Shown in pieces: positions 1 through 10,012 of a stretch of DNA of 64,000 nucleotides (position 1 is the first letter of the stretch; every line of letters starts with the position of its first letter). A program made the translations under genes and the position numbers. This stretch comes from Siderastrea siderea (Eukaryota > Cnidaria > Anthozoa > Scleractinia > Rhizangiidae). Under the pieces are notes generated by a model, which searched no databases, was not told the origin of the DNA, and saw only the letters and a program-made list of their open reading frames with translations. The DNA lies in contig OZ034977.1 in the NCBI GenBank assembly GCA_964030785.1, positions 25,367,652 through 25,431,651 of the forward strand. The letters are read 5' to 3'.

Positions 1-639
1 ACAACGAAGTCTTTCAGTGCGCTAGATTTGTTCCTTACTGACCTGGATTTCAACAAACAGAAATTGATAACTTTTAAAACTATCTCGGTTGACAGCGGTA
101 TTCAAGGTTTGCACCTCTACGAGGTTAATTGCTACGGCTAACAGCACGTGTAGGCAAAGCTGCAAATGTCGGGCGATCAGTTCGACTAGAGATAACGGTC
201 ATAATACTCCCCAGGGACCGCGCGAGGGGTGGGCTCAGCGGGCTTTAGCCCCCCCCCCACTTTTTGGTGCCAAAAAGTAAATAAATAAAAATAAAAAAGT
301 TGGAAAATTCATTAGTCAGTGATTAGTTTCAGGGTTGCCCGGGTACTTGGTTTCCCCCAGTTAGATGTAATTTTCATATGGACCAAACAGTAACGGAATA
401 GAAACGAAATACTCCGCCCGCAAAAGTTCAAATCGCCTGGCTCCCATTCGGCTTGTTTAGTTGAAACTCACGTGCGCTCTAAGGAACTTATTCTTGAAGA
501 AATGACATGAGGATGTGACATCGAAGAACTTTGTAGTTTCATTTGTATTTCCGCAGCTCACATCATTTTCATTTTTTGTATCTTAAAGAGTTTGAACCTG
601 CTCGGATTCTAATTGCAAATGACTGAAGTTGAAATTCTC
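1..639. other. No gene recognised
   Basis: AT-rich sequence with short unconvincing reading frames. A G/C homopolymer stretch near 250-262 sits inside GC-rich DNA at 205-275. I see no splice-bounded exon, RNA gene or complete mobile element that I can support. Confidence 0.5.
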
Positions 640-950
640 GCTATCTTTTGTGGGGGGGGGGGGGGACAGGGGGCTCCAAACCTCCTGCCTCCCGTACCTT
701 GCAATAATGGCTCCCGCCCCTTTTTTCTTGGCTTCCTCCCATTTGCCCTTTTTCGATTATGCAATGTTGCATAATTTCCCCCTATTTCTTCCGCTTCCCG
801 CCCTTTTGGAACTCCCACCCCCGCCCTTTCCTCTCCCGCCTCCCGTACCCCTCCCGTCCCCTATTCTCCTGGGCTCCCGCCCCCCTGTCCCCCCCCACCC
901 ACTCTTTTGGCCTAACTCTCGTGAACTCTCATTGACTCCCTTCTGCTCTT
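640..950. repeat. Polypyrimidine low-complexity tract
   Basis: Starts with a run of about 15 G and continues as a C/T-dominated strand with many CTCCCG and CCCCC motifs. Open frames here are compositional (proline/leucine-rich one way, arginine/glycine-rich the other) and are not treated as genes. Confidence 0.75.
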
Positions 951-1327
951 AAGGAGTATGAATTTTTGTCGACTCTCGTTTTTGTCTGGCCCGGCACTAC
1001 GAACTGCAGTCTGTCTCCAGATAGGATTACTGCAACAGCGTACTTTGATCTTTGCTGAATATCAACGTTACTTCTTCAAGCTTCTCTATACGCATGTAAA
1101 CTTTGCAACTAGGATAGCTGCCAAAAGCTTTGCCGAATGATCTCTGTCGCTCCTAACGATGAGAAATAAGGCATTCATGCAGCAGTCAGGACATACCGAC
1201 ACACTGACTTTGGTGAAATATATAGCTCATGATACTCAGCTCAGCTTTCTTAGATGGCCTTATTGTGTAATATGACGACAGGTTTGCTTGTTCAAGTCTT
1301 AAGAAAAACGTTTTTGAGTTTGAGATC

Positions 1328-1945
1328 TTAACTCTTTCCCGTCAAGACTAGTATTTTCCCGACGTTAACGTCGGGAACCATTGAACCACTCCTGACGTCA
1401 TCATTTTTGACGTTACCAAATTGTTTTGATAAGCAGCTAATACAGCAAGGACAGATCCATCAATATGTGTGTCCATTTTGAATATCGACCAAATTCTGGC
1501 AGAGCTATACCAGAAAAAACGTGTCCAATGTTGGGTGCAAAGTTGGTGGTAAAATAGGCCAAGTCACCTAGTTGATCAATGTTCCATTTCCAGGTTTTTT
1601 GAAGGACTGAGGCCAAAACTTTTCCAGTGGATAGAAAGGGGATAAGGTGTAGAAGATAGAGAGAAAAGAAAGGGAGAGAAAAAGGAAAGCGAAAGAAGCG
1701 AGAAAAAAATTGGAAATGAATCAGCAAAAAAAAAAAAAAAATGGTCCAAATTTTGGCTTATGCGCATGCGTGAAATCAAAATATTGTACAATTTACAACA
1801 GAAGCTGGCTCAAAATCTAGCTAAATTGTAAGAAAACGCTTTTGTAGCAAAGTCTAGTGGCATTTGGCAACATAGCACTCAAAAAACCGCTTTAGTGGTA
1901 AAAAATGCGTTTTTTAAGGATAAAAATCGGACGGGAAAGGGTTAA
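1328..1945. mobile_element. TTAA-flanked MITE, about 610 bp
   Basis: The left end reads TTAA then CTCTTTCCCGTC. The right end, reverse-complemented, reads TTAA then CCCTTTCCCGTC. TTAA target duplications lie at 1328-1331 and 1942-1945. This is the signature of piggyBac or Kolobok-type non-autonomous elements; the superfamily is inference. No transposase is encoded. The interior has an A-run near 1727-1740 and purine-rich DNA at 1650-1720. Confidence 0.7.
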
Positions 1946-3383
1946 ATGCGAATACGTCAACATTTGCACCTTGCCGGATATGACTTAAAATGTGTGTAGA
2001 GATGAAAGAACAGGCTCAGGTGCATTATTTTGGAATTTTCCTGGCTGTTCCTGTTCCGGTTTAGGAATAACAGATATTTCCAGAACACTGAATCCCTAAA
2101 AGAACGCGATTTTTTCTATTCTGATAAACCAAAACATTCCGAACGCATTCCGTTCATTTGGTTATCGTCAATAGATTACTGAGGGAAGGGAATAGTGTCC
2201 ATACTGAGAAAACACTAATTGTATATTGTCCTCTATTTGGGATTAGACCACCAAAACGTGCCCTAAGTAACAACGTTATTAATCACTGGTTAGTTCGAAG
2301 AGTTTGGACCCTTAGTTTAGCTTTGATTCCTTACTAATAGGTCTATATACTTCAATCAAGTTATATTGTACATGGTCCACGTGTTTCCATGTTCCAATTT
2401 ATACTGCGCATGTTCTATATGATGGGTATAAACTGACAACTTTTAACACACTTGGCCACCCTGGATACATTGTTGGTTACTGAAAAGGAAAAAAAAATCA
2501 CGTGAGGCTGTCACCCCCCTCCCCCCCACCATACCCCGACCGAGTTAGCCCCCCTCCACTTTAAAATAGGCCGCACGGTCCCTGGTCCCCTACCTAGTTG
2601 GTGAATTCATCCATTTTTCCATCTCTAGTTCCTTTTGTCGGAAGCAAGCCCAAATCCTTTAAAACCAAATAATCTTGAAAGGGCAAACGAGTGGGAGTAA
2701 GCCGCCGTAGTAATGACAATTCAGTTCTTGCATATGTAATTAGGCATGGGGTCTGAGAAGAATGATGATATAATCCCACAGACCTTGAGGTAGTTTCTGA
2801 CTGAGATTCAGGTCCCGGCTTCGAAGAAACATCAACATGAATTGTCAGGTCTTTTATGAAAGGATACTAAACAGATAGACCTATGTTTGGACTCCTTTAA
2901 GCGTGGAAAGAGCACTTTAAGTTTGCTAGATTCTCGTCGCTTTATGACAACGTCAGATCCGATCAAGCTAAATTCACGTCCAAAATACCAGGAATAAAAC
3001 CATCCAAGGAACATCCATAAATCTCTTGGAAGAATAAGTCGTTAGAAAGGCAGTGTAATAATCATCAGATTAATCGAATAATCATCAGAATAAGCTAAGA
3101 AAATAAAATAAATTAAGAGAGCACGAACGACACTGGCAGCCATCTTGGCACTCATATATCACATAGCTTGCCACCACGTTGCCTCGTAATACAACATATG
3201 AAGCTGAACAGCTCTTTTTGGGTATGGAATAGCTCTATAAGCCTCATTCGATCTTTCTATATTAAAATTTTAAAAATTTATCAGGCGATTCTACTCTCCT
3301 GGACATCACTTGAGGTTTTTTTAGTACAACTCTTGAAAATCCCACGGTTACAAAAGACATACCGTTGAGCTATTTTTTAAATA
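1946..3383. other. No gene recognised
   Basis: AT-rich DNA with a C-rich patch at 2512-2560. Short open frames lack splice context or recognisable motifs. A CAGGGACCG-like sequence occurs inverted near 207 and 2575, but no target duplication supports one element spanning both. Confidence 0.4.
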
Positions 3384-3690
3384 GACCACACTACTCTCTT
3401 TGGGGTGCTGTGGGTCTCTATTGCACTAGACCACCGCGATTGCACCCAGGGAGGGGCAGGATGGGTAAGATTACAGCTGAAATCCGACACGTGGTAGCTT
3501 ACTAGAATCGCAATAAGGTTAACATGTGGTTCCGCGCTATATACATAGGGTTTGGCTCAGCATTTCCGTCACGTGTATTTAATCTTGATAAACAGCTTTT
3601 ATCACTCACTAATTATACACCACACTACTCTCTTTGGGGTGGTGTGGGTCTTTATTGCACTAGACTACCGCGATTGCATCCGCCAAATCC
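3384..3690 (+). repeat. Direct repeat pair of about 70 bp
   Basis: A segment at 3384-3450 recurs at 3617-3690. Both contain CACACTACTCTCTTTGGGGT, then a GTGGGTCT block, a TTGCACTAGAC block and ACCGCGATTGCA. The second copy lies inside the short TIR element at 3600-3725. The first has lost recognisable TIRs, so it may be an older copy. Confidence 0.65.
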
Positions 3691-3725
3691 CCCAAAGAAA
3701 GAAGAGGAGTAATTAGTGAGTGATA
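3600..3725. mobile_element. 126-bp TIR mini-element
   Basis: Perfect 16-bp inverted ends: TATCACTCACTAATTA at 3600-3615 and its complement at 3710-3725. The interior holds the repeated TCTCTTTGGGGT block. No convincing target duplication was found. It is probably a very short MITE, although a structured non-coding RNA gene is not excluded. Confidence 0.6.
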
Positions 3726-4213
3726 CCTTTACACATTCGTTTAACTGTTTGCAGCGTGTATTGTAGCGAACGGTCTAAATATTTTTCATACGCATTAGAT
3801 TTCCAGTCATCCTGAAGCTTAAGGTACTACGTACGGCTAAAATGCAAAAAATAAAGTTACCTTCATTCTCGGTTATGTTAAAGTCTGTACATATATAATA
3901 ACAATCCTAAAAGATAACGGCTTGTTGTTTGCTGGTTTCGGAGAAACTGGGCATACATTATGGTTGCGAAGGGCGCCATTTTTAGCCGCCATGTTGGATT
4001 TGCAGTAGCAAGAATCGGACAGCGGATGCTTTGAACATGCGCTGTGAACATGGGTCAGCACGAGACCTCGTGGGGCTCGCGCGAACATTTTGGGTCATTT
4101 CGCGTTCCACTGTTTGCCGACAGGTAAGTCTCTCCTTTTGAGATCATTCTCGAAGTTATTTCCAAGCCGCGGAAAGTAAAAGATAATCAGACACTGCATT
4201 TTTTTTCTAGAAA

Positions 4214-7200
4214 ATGGCTTCGAATATCATTGTCAAGGACGCAATCGCGCCTCTACGGGCAGCTTGTCAAGATTTAGGGTAAGTGTTTACATAAGAAAAT
4301 ATCTGGAAGATATGCCTTCTTGGACAGAAAACACCGTCCATTTAATTGTATTTGGAACATTCCCTAGCTATTGAATTCTCATAATCTTCTGACATCGTTT
4401 TGCTCGTCTTTCAGTTTTGAAATCCCTACGAAACTCAAGAATTTGATCGTGGACGCGAGGGCTCTAAATGGTAAACCCGACGCAGGTGATAAGGACACGA
4501 GATCCTTCATATACAGATCTATGTTTACATTTTTAGCATTAAGCAGTGTTTTCTCCTTGGTCTGCTGTTCCTAGCTCTACATTCGCTTATTACTGGAATG
4601 CTGCTTTTGCGTGACAATGGTGTCGGGGATGGGGACTCCTGATATATCCCCCGGTTATAGTTAACTTCATACATCAACTTTATCCAGGGGATATCAAAAA
4701 CTACGCCCCCAAGAGTAAGAAGATAGGGAAATGGAATTTATTACAAATCACTAAACTATAGAGTAATTGTCACGTTTTGGGTGTGCATGCATGGTTTCAG
4801 AGTCTGCACTAATATGAGTGGCATGGTTTTATTCAACAACTGCGCATGACTGGTGACGTCACTATCATGACATCTCCCCTCTTAACAGGAATGGCAGAAT
4901 AAATATAAACATTTTCCATTAACTAGTGAAGTGTCCATGACCTCAATTTGGTCAATGTTCATAGTCCTTAAATTGACTCTAAGCTAACAGCAAGTCACTG
5001 ATAAACGATCCTTAACATCTACAAATATACTAACATAAAAATAGTCTCCAATCAAGAAAGTCCAGTCCACTAATAATATGCAAAGTCCTTTTGTCTGGTT
5101 GATCTGACAGTTCGGCCAGATCTCGTTCTACATGTAACGGTGTTCGACGTCTGGGAGGCATTTCTGTTCCCCGGCGGGAACTTCATGCATACTTCTTTGT
5201 CTCCTTGCGGGGTTTGCGTGCAGGGATCTCTGCCAACTTGGGAGGTCTTGATAATACCTCTCCTATTCCGTCTGTACAGAGTTCCGTCGCTGGTCACAAT
5301 GGCTGAGCGAGGAGTGTTAGCGAGTTTTGTAACCGTGGCAGGTTTCCAGCCGTTTGGTGTCTTCACTCTGACAGCATCTCCTTTTCTGAGGGGTGGTAGG
5401 TACTTGGCTCCTCTGTCAAAATAAAATTTCTGTTTCTGTTGCTGGGCAAGGAGCTGGGACCTAGCATCCATTGGGATTTGCGCCTCCAGTAGTTCAGCAG
5501 TAGTAGGAAGCTTAGTCTTCAGCCTTCTGTTGAGGAAGATCTGAGCTGGGGAATAGTTAAGTCCAGTAATGGGCGTGTTCCTGACTTCTAGCATGGCAAC
5601 GTATGGGTCGGTACCATCTTCATGCGCCTTCTCTAACACAGCCTTTACTGTTCCAATGGCGTTCTCCACTTTCCCATTAGCTTGTGGGTACTTGGGACTC
5701 GTGGTTGTGTGCTTGAACTCCCACGACTCTGCAAATTCTCTGAACTTACGACTGGCAAATTGGGGACCATTGTCAGAAATGAGTTCACTGGGTATCTCAT
5801 AACGTGCGAACATGGGCTTGAGTTGGGTAATGACTTCTGAACTAACGGTACTGTCACGTAGCAGGCCGACTTCTACCCATTTTGAGTAGTAATCAACAGT
5901 CAGAAGATAGTCTTTACCTCCAAGGGTAAATAAATCACATGCAATCTTCTCCCATTGTCTATGGGGATACTTCATGCTGAATCAGGGGTTCTTTGGCATT
6001 GTTCTTTCTGTGTTTAAGACAGGAGCTGCAGCTTGAGATTAGATCTGTTATCTGTGCATTCATGTTTGGCCAGTACAGGAGGCCACGTGCTCTTCGCTTG
6101 CTTTTTTCGATTCCAGGGTGGCTTTCGTGGATTTTTCCAAGCATTTCTGGCTGCAGTCTTGTAGGGGCAATCACCTTGTGACCTTTGAAGAGAATCCCAT
6201 CAGCTTCATGGATTTCATCCTTGAAACTCCAGTATGGTCTAGCATTAGCAGGCACTTTACTCCTGTGGTCAGGCCAGCCATCTTTGGTTAGTTGGGCGAC
6301 TGCCTGAAGAGAGGGGTCAGCTTTTGTTGCTTCTTGCAGTTCTTGCAATTTAGGCTCAGCTATTGGTAGGTTTGCTACCAGAAGATGGACTTGCATTTCA
6401 ATTTCACCATCAGGGATTCCTTCATTCTGGTAAGTTGTTTCCAGGTGGGCTCTAGATAATGCATCTGCAATAAACATCAACTTCCCTGGTACATACATCA
6501 CACTTTTAGGTGGTAAGGCTGTAGGCGAAGTAGTAGGCGCTGGATTCGGGGTGGTGCTTTGGCAAGAGGCTTAGAAAAGATTGCTTCCAGCGGCTTGTGG
6601 TCTGTTTCAACTTCGATTGCTTTACCATATAGGTACTGGTTAAGCCGCTCACATCCAAACACAATGGCCAGTGTTTCTTTTTCGATTTGTGCATAGCCTT
6701 TCTGGCACTCTGTCAGGGATTTTGAGGCATATGCGATTGGTTGATCCTCCTGAAGTAATACTGCTCCGAGTCCTGACTGGGATGCGTCAACAGAAAGCTT
6801 TACAGGCTTGTTCACATCGTAGTATTTCAGGACTGGCTTTGAGGTGAGGACTTTTTTAATTTCATTGAGCGAGCTTTCTTGCTGCTCACCCCAGTGCCAT
6901 TGTACTTCTTGTCTGAGTAAGGCTCTAAGTGGCTCGGTCAAAGCGCTCATGTTAGGGATAAACTTGCTTAGGTAGGTCACCATTCCTAGCAGGCGCTCCA
7001 CATCCTTCTTGTTCTGTGGCCCTGGCATGTTGAGGATTGCTTCAATTTTTGACTCATCAGGTTTGATTCCATCTTTGCTAATCTTATCACCAATGTAGAC
7101 AACTTCAGGAATCTTGATTCTGCATTTCTGTCTCTTCAGCTTTACACCCTTTTCTCTAGCTCTTTTGAGGACATTTCTGAGTGCTCTGTCATGGCTTTCT

Positions 7201-9469
7201 TCATCCTTGCCCCAAACCAGGAGGTCATCATAGATAACTTCTGCTCCTTCAATTCCTTCAAAGGCAAACTGCATTTTCTTCTGGAATACTTCATTAGAGG
7301 AGTTAAGACCAAATGGCAGACGATTAAACTTGAAGCGGCCAAAGGGGGTGTTAAAAGTTGTGAGAAGGGAACTTGGATGGTCCAATTTGACATGCCAGAA
7401 GCCATCTTTGGCATCCAGATTACTAAATACTTTTGCACCAGCCAACTTGCTTGTAATCTCAGTGGATGTCGGGAGTTGGAAATGTTCCCTCTTTACTGCC
7501 CTATTCAGGTCTTTGGGGTCAAGACAAATTCTTAGACTTCCATCCTCTTTCTCCACTATTACAATAGAGTTTACCCACTCTGTAGGCTGATCAACTTTCT
7601 CTATTGCACCTAATTGTTCCATCCTTTCAAGTTCTTTCTTTAGCTTGGGCAGGAGTGTGAAAGGAACTTTTCTAGGGGGATGGATGACAGGCTTAATTAC
7701 TGGATTAATTTCAATATGATGCTCTCCTTCGAGCTCTCCAAGGCCTTCAAACAGATCGGCAAATTCATCTAAGATACTTACAGCATTGGCACTGGCTGTG
7801 TCAACAGTTCTTACAAACTTGATTAAGCTAAGTTCCTGACATGCTCTTAAACCAAGTAGGGGTGGTTGACCCTCAGCCTCAACAACAAAGAAATCAGACT
7901 CAATCATTTTGTCTTTGTACTTACAAGTCATCCTTGCTACTCCTACTACAGGTATCTCAGAACCATTGAACCCAGTGAGTTTAGCTTTGGTTGGCCTCAG
8001 TTGCGGTGTCCCTTTCAACGAATTGAACACGTGTTTCGGAATCACATTTGGTTGAGCCCCAGTGTCTAATTTGAATTGCACTTTGTTGTCATTCACATGT
8101 AGAGTAGCTGTCCATTCGTTATCATGACCATCTTTCTGGACTTGGCCGATAAACAATTCTTCAAATTCTTCAATGTCCGGTTCGACGTGAGGTTGTTGAT
8201 CACTTTCCACGAGGTGGACATTTTTCGATAAGCACTGAGAAGCAAAATGATTGCGGTTCTTGCACTTGTGACAGATTCTTCCAAACGCTGGGCATTCTCT
8301 CGGGCCATGAACTGTTCCACATCTTTTACAAGCGGTTCTGGGACCAGGTTTCTTCTTTCCGTGAGCCTTCGACGAGAATTTTCGTGGCGCCGCTTTCTTG
8401 TTTACATAATCCACATTTTTCGGTTCTTCAGTGATCGTGGCGTTTCGAAAACTCCGACGCTCGGCACATATCAATAGCTTTCTGAAGATCCAGGTCGGTT
8501 TCTTGCAGTAGCTTTTCTCTCAGGGTGTTGCAAGAGATTCCACAGACGATTCTATCTCGAATTAGACTCTCACACAATTCGCCAAATTCACACGTGCTCG
8601 CTCTGGTACGAAGCTCTGTGACGTACTGATCGATGTTTTCAGTCGGTTGCTGAACGCAAGTGAAGAATTTGTGGCGTTCAAAAGTGATGTTGCGTCTGGG
8701 GTTGCAATACTCTTCAAATTTTCGGAATAATACGTCGAGTTTTTCCTCTGCAGGCGATAGCGAGAAGGTGTTGTAAATTTCAAGTGCATCGTCTCCGATG
8801 AGATGAAGAAATATGGCGACGCGTTGCTTCTCGGGTTTCTTCATTGAGCCTGAAGCTTCCATGTACAGTTGAAATCGCTGTTTCCACTTGCGCCAATTGT
8901 CTGCAACATTTCCCTCTAGACTTAGCGTTGAGGGCGGCTTGAATACACTCATTTTGAGGTAGTTTTCGTGATTTCAAACAGTGTTTGATTAACCCACGTT
9001 CTGACACCATGGCATGGTTTTATTCAACAACTGCGCATGACTGATGACGTCACTATCATGACAATGAGGATATGTTATAAGGTTTCAACTCTTCATTTTC
9101 ATTGTTCACAGAGGAGACACTTCTACGAAGTCTACAGGGAGGGAGATTTGAGGGACGAATTCAAACGTCCAAGGCTAAGTTTGTTAGGAAAATGTAGGCA
9201 TGCTTCGATTTTATCTTTGGTTTATATTTTGCCTTGTTTCAAACTCATTATCATACATAACCATATTCTAAAACAAGGGAAGTTAAAATTTCACCCAAGG
9301 ATAAAATTGAGCTAAAACATGTTCAGCCACCAAATTCATAGATATAACAGTCCTGAGTAGGCCATCCCCCTTTACCAATATTCTTCTGCCACACGTGTAT
9401 TAAAATTAATTGTTCTTATCTTTTTGACAGGAGAACCCAGAAACAGAGACTAAGAAGAGGAAACAATAA
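4214..9469 (+). CDS. Candidate spliced host gene interrupted by an intronic LTR element
   Basis: Product not recognised. A probable 5' UTR exon ends at 4123 with a strong donor (CAG/GTAAGT). A start at 4050 in it would run into a stop after splicing, so ATG 4214 is preferred. Exon 4211-4278 (MASNIIVKDAIAPLRAACQD) has a T-rich acceptor before it and GTAAGTG after it. Exon 4415 to 4470 or 4485 (begins FEIPTKLKN) is in phase. Candidate later exons begin at 9112 after TTGTTCACAG and at 9431 after TTTTTGACAG; the last encodes ENPETETKKRKQ and a stop at 9467-9469. The middle donor near 9172 is weak and there may be missing exons. The 4.5-kb intron contains the antisense LTR element. The first exons are good splice structures, but the full model is tentative. 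Confidence 0.35.
4819..4872 (-). repeat. 3' LTR, 54 bp
   Basis: In element orientation it starts TGTCATGATA and ends CCATGCCA, and it includes the palindrome TGACGTCA-type core and AATAAA. In this copy one base at the edge of the palindrome differs (plus-strand TGGTGACG against TGATGACG in the other LTR). Confidence 0.92.
4873..4883 (-). promoter_or_regulatory. Polypurine tract
   Basis: AAGAGGGGAGA in element orientation, directly abutting the 3' LTR. This is the expected plus-strand primer and fixes the LTR boundary. Confidence 0.85.
5070..5975 (-). CDS. Integrase core and C-terminal part (third pol segment)
   Basis: About 301 codons. Carries the DDE catalytic core of retroviral-type integrase: first Asp in IACDLFTLGG, second in SDNGPQFAS, and the Glu in NGKVENAIGTV. 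The C-terminal region RRNRRGIIKTSQ resembles the basic tail after the chromatin-binding or SH3-like part. It catalyses strand transfer of cDNA into the genome. The frame differs from the upstream pol segment, and the initial Met (5973-5975) is probably not a true start. A frameshift near 5962-5990 separates it from the zinc-binding domain. Length and catalytic residues otherwise look complete. Confidence 0.9.
   Translation of the reverse strand: MKYPHRQWEKIACDLFTLGGKDYLLTVDYYSKWVEVGLLRDSTVSSEVITQLKPMFARYEIPSELISDNGPQFASRKFREFAESWEFKHTTTSPKYPQANGKVENAIGTVKAVLEKAHEDGTDPYVAMLEVRNTPITGLNYSPAQIFLNRRLKTKLPTTAELLEAQIPMDARSQLLAQQQKQKFYFDRGAKYLPPLRKGDAVRVKTPNGWKPATVTKLANTPRSAIVTSDGTLYRRNRRGIIKTSQVGRDPCTQTPQGDKEVCMKFPPGNRNASQTSNTVTCRTRSGRTVRSTRQKDFAYY
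5959..6501 (-). CDS. RNase H tail and integrase zinc-binding region (second pol segment)
   Basis: About 180 codons. Starts with the conserved region after RNase H (PGKLMFIADALSRAH), then a linker, then the integrase HHCC zinc finger (H...H in IHESHPGIEKSK, C...C in CSSCLKHRK). It is out of frame with the upstream segment: a CACAC (plus-strand) dinucleotide repeat at 6499-6503 marks the break. It is out of frame again with the integrase core. These breaks lie at domain joins, so each domain itself is intact. No restored reading is given. Confidence 0.85.
   Translation of the reverse strand: MMYVPGKLMFIADALSRAHLETTYQNEGIPDGEIEMQVHLLVANLPIAEPKLQELQEATKADPSLQAVAQLTKDGWPDHRSKVPANARPYWSFKDEIHEADGILFKGHKVIAPTRLQPEMLGKIHESHPGIEKSKRRARGLLYWPNMNAQITDLISSCSSCLKHRKNNAKEPLIQHEVSP
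6498..8474 (-). CDS. Zinc knuckles, aspartic protease, reverse transcriptase and RNase H (first pol segment)
   Basis: About 658 codons. In order: two CCHC-like knuckles (CKRCGTVHGPRECP and CHKCKNRNHFASQC, residues about 50-85), a retropepsin active site (LDTGAQ, about 137), reverse transcriptase (about 255-440; first Asp in FSNLDAKDGFW, catalytic IYDDLLVWG), a thumb/connection, and RNase H (Asp in LSVDASQSGLG, Glu in EKETLAIV, later DHKP). The polypeptide converts element RNA to cDNA. It overlaps gag by 47 nt in another frame. The knuckles lie in this frame, although they usually belong to gag, so either the gag-pol junction uses frameshifting here or gag has been frameshifted by mutation. 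Confidence 0.93.
   Translation of the reverse strand: MICAERRSFRNATITEEPKNVDYVNKKAAPRKFSSKAHGKKKPGPRTACKRCGTVHGPRECPAFGRICHKCKNRNHFASQCLSKNVHLVESDQQPHVEPDIEEFEELFIGQVQKDGHDNEWTATLHVNDNKVQFKLDTGAQPNVIPKHVFNSLKGTPQLRPTKAKLTGFNGSEIPVVGVARMTCKYKDKMIESDFFVVEAEGQPPLLGLRACQELSLIKFVRTVDTASANAVSILDEFADLFEGLGELEGEHHIEINPVIKPVIHPPRKVPFTLLPKLKKELERMEQLGAIEKVDQPTEWVNSIVIVEKEDGSLRICLDPKDLNRAVKREHFQLPTSTEITSKLAGAKVFSNLDAKDGFWHVKLDHPSSLLTTFNTPFGRFKFNRLPFGLNSSNEVFQKKMQFAFEGIEGAEVIYDDLLVWGKDEESHDRALRNVLKRAREKGVKLKRQKCRIKIPEVVYIGDKISKDGIKPDESKIEAILNMPGPQNKKDVERLLGMVTYLSKFIPNMSALTEPLRALLRQEVQWHWGEQQESSLNEIKKVLTSKPVLKYYDVNKPVKLSVDASQSGLGAVLLQEDQPIAYASKSLTECQKGYAQIEKETLAIVFGCERLNQYLYGKAIEVETDHKPLEAIFSKPLAKAPPRIQRLLLRLQPYHLKV
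8428..8952 (-). CDS. Gag capsid-like protein
   Basis: About 174 codons, starting 40 nt inside the primer-binding site. Begins MSVFKPPSTLSLEGNVADNW, with a W-rich motif (WRKWKQRF) and a later FTCVQQPTENIDQYVTELR block, as in the capsid region of metazoan Ty3/gypsy gags (UBN2/retrotransposon gag type). It forms the particle. It ends before the zinc knuckles, which lie in the overlapping pol frame. Confidence 0.85.
   Translation of the reverse strand: MSVFKPPSTLSLEGNVADNWRKWKQRFQLYMEASGSMKKPEKQRVAIFLHLIGDDALEIYNTFSLSPAEEKLDVLFRKFEEYCNPRRNITFERHKFFTCVQQPTENIDQYVTELRTRASTCEFGELCESLIRDRIVCGISCNTLREKLLQETDLDLQKAIDMCRASEFSKRHDH
8993..9009 (-). promoter_or_regulatory. Primer-binding site
   Basis: TGGTGTCAGAACGTGGG in element orientation starts at the base after the 5' LTR. 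It begins with TGG, the complement of a tRNA CCA end. I do not assign the tRNA. Confidence 0.8.
9010..9063 (-). repeat. 5' LTR, 54 bp, with CRE palindrome and AATAAA
   Basis: Contains TGACGTCA (a perfect CREB/ATF site) about 12 nt from its 5' end and AATAAA about 14 nt from its 3' end. Both a promoter element and a polyadenylation signal would therefore fit in 54 bp. Differs by one base from the 3' LTR. Confidence 0.9.
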
Positions 9470-10012
9470 TTTTTTTTATGTCCATTACCTTTTTATTTCA
9501 CTTGCAAATAGAATACCACAACTTTTAGACTTTTCATGTATCTGGCTTTTCATGTATTTATTACAGTAATAGAAAACAAAATTTTGCATTTCATATATAG
9601 ATGCTTCTAAGCTGGGTCAATGCATTTAGTGCAATGAGGGAATCAATGCATGAAAACAGTTTCATCCAAAATCACAGCAATACAAAATAAATTTTCTACA
9701 GCTCCCAGGGGGAAGGTTCATTGAGAAAGGAAACTACCTTTGTTAAGAAAACAGGAGCAGCATGACAGTATTGTGAATGTCATTTACGATTGGCTACAAT
9801 ATATTTGAGCAATGAGAAGGCTTTACACCTTCGCTAAAAAACTTCTGCACAACAATGCTATATTTTGACGCCTTTTGCCCCTTTGAGATCTAAAATCACA
9901 TTCTCTGTATGTTTTTAAAATGTAATTGCTGCTCGTGAGGCCACAGACACCATTAATTTTTTTTATTATCAGTTATATACAAAAAATCGTACTTTCACTA
10001 GTCAAATAAGAG
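9470..10012. other. Probable 3' UTR and intergenic DNA
   Basis: No open coding signal. An AATAAA at about 9689 could serve the candidate plus-strand gene that stops at 9469. Confidence 0.35.

Larger units (their letters stand above)
4814..9068 (-). mobile_element. Ty3/gypsy-like LTR retrotransposon with 54-bp LTRs
   Basis: Complete element on the minus strand. It is bounded by 5-bp target duplications ATGAG (4814-4818 and 9064-9068) and LTRs of only 54 bp (4819-4872 and 9010-9063) that begin TG and end CA in element orientation. A primer-binding site follows the 5' LTR and a polypurine tract precedes the 3' LTR. The order gag, protease, reverse transcriptase, RNase H, integrase is that of Ty3/gypsy (Metaviridae-like) elements. 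The LTRs differ at one base, which suggests recent insertion, but the coding region carries frameshifts, so this copy is probably defective. It sits antisense in an intron of the candidate host gene. Confidence 0.93.

Noticed and set aside
207..2585. A 2.4-kb hAT-like transposon between CAGGGACCG motifs
   Set aside because: Only about 12 bp match at the ends and no target duplication was found; both regions are low-complexity.
5140..5424. Plus-strand open frames overlapping the integrase, RT and gag regions
   Set aside because: Antisense shadows of the pol genes.
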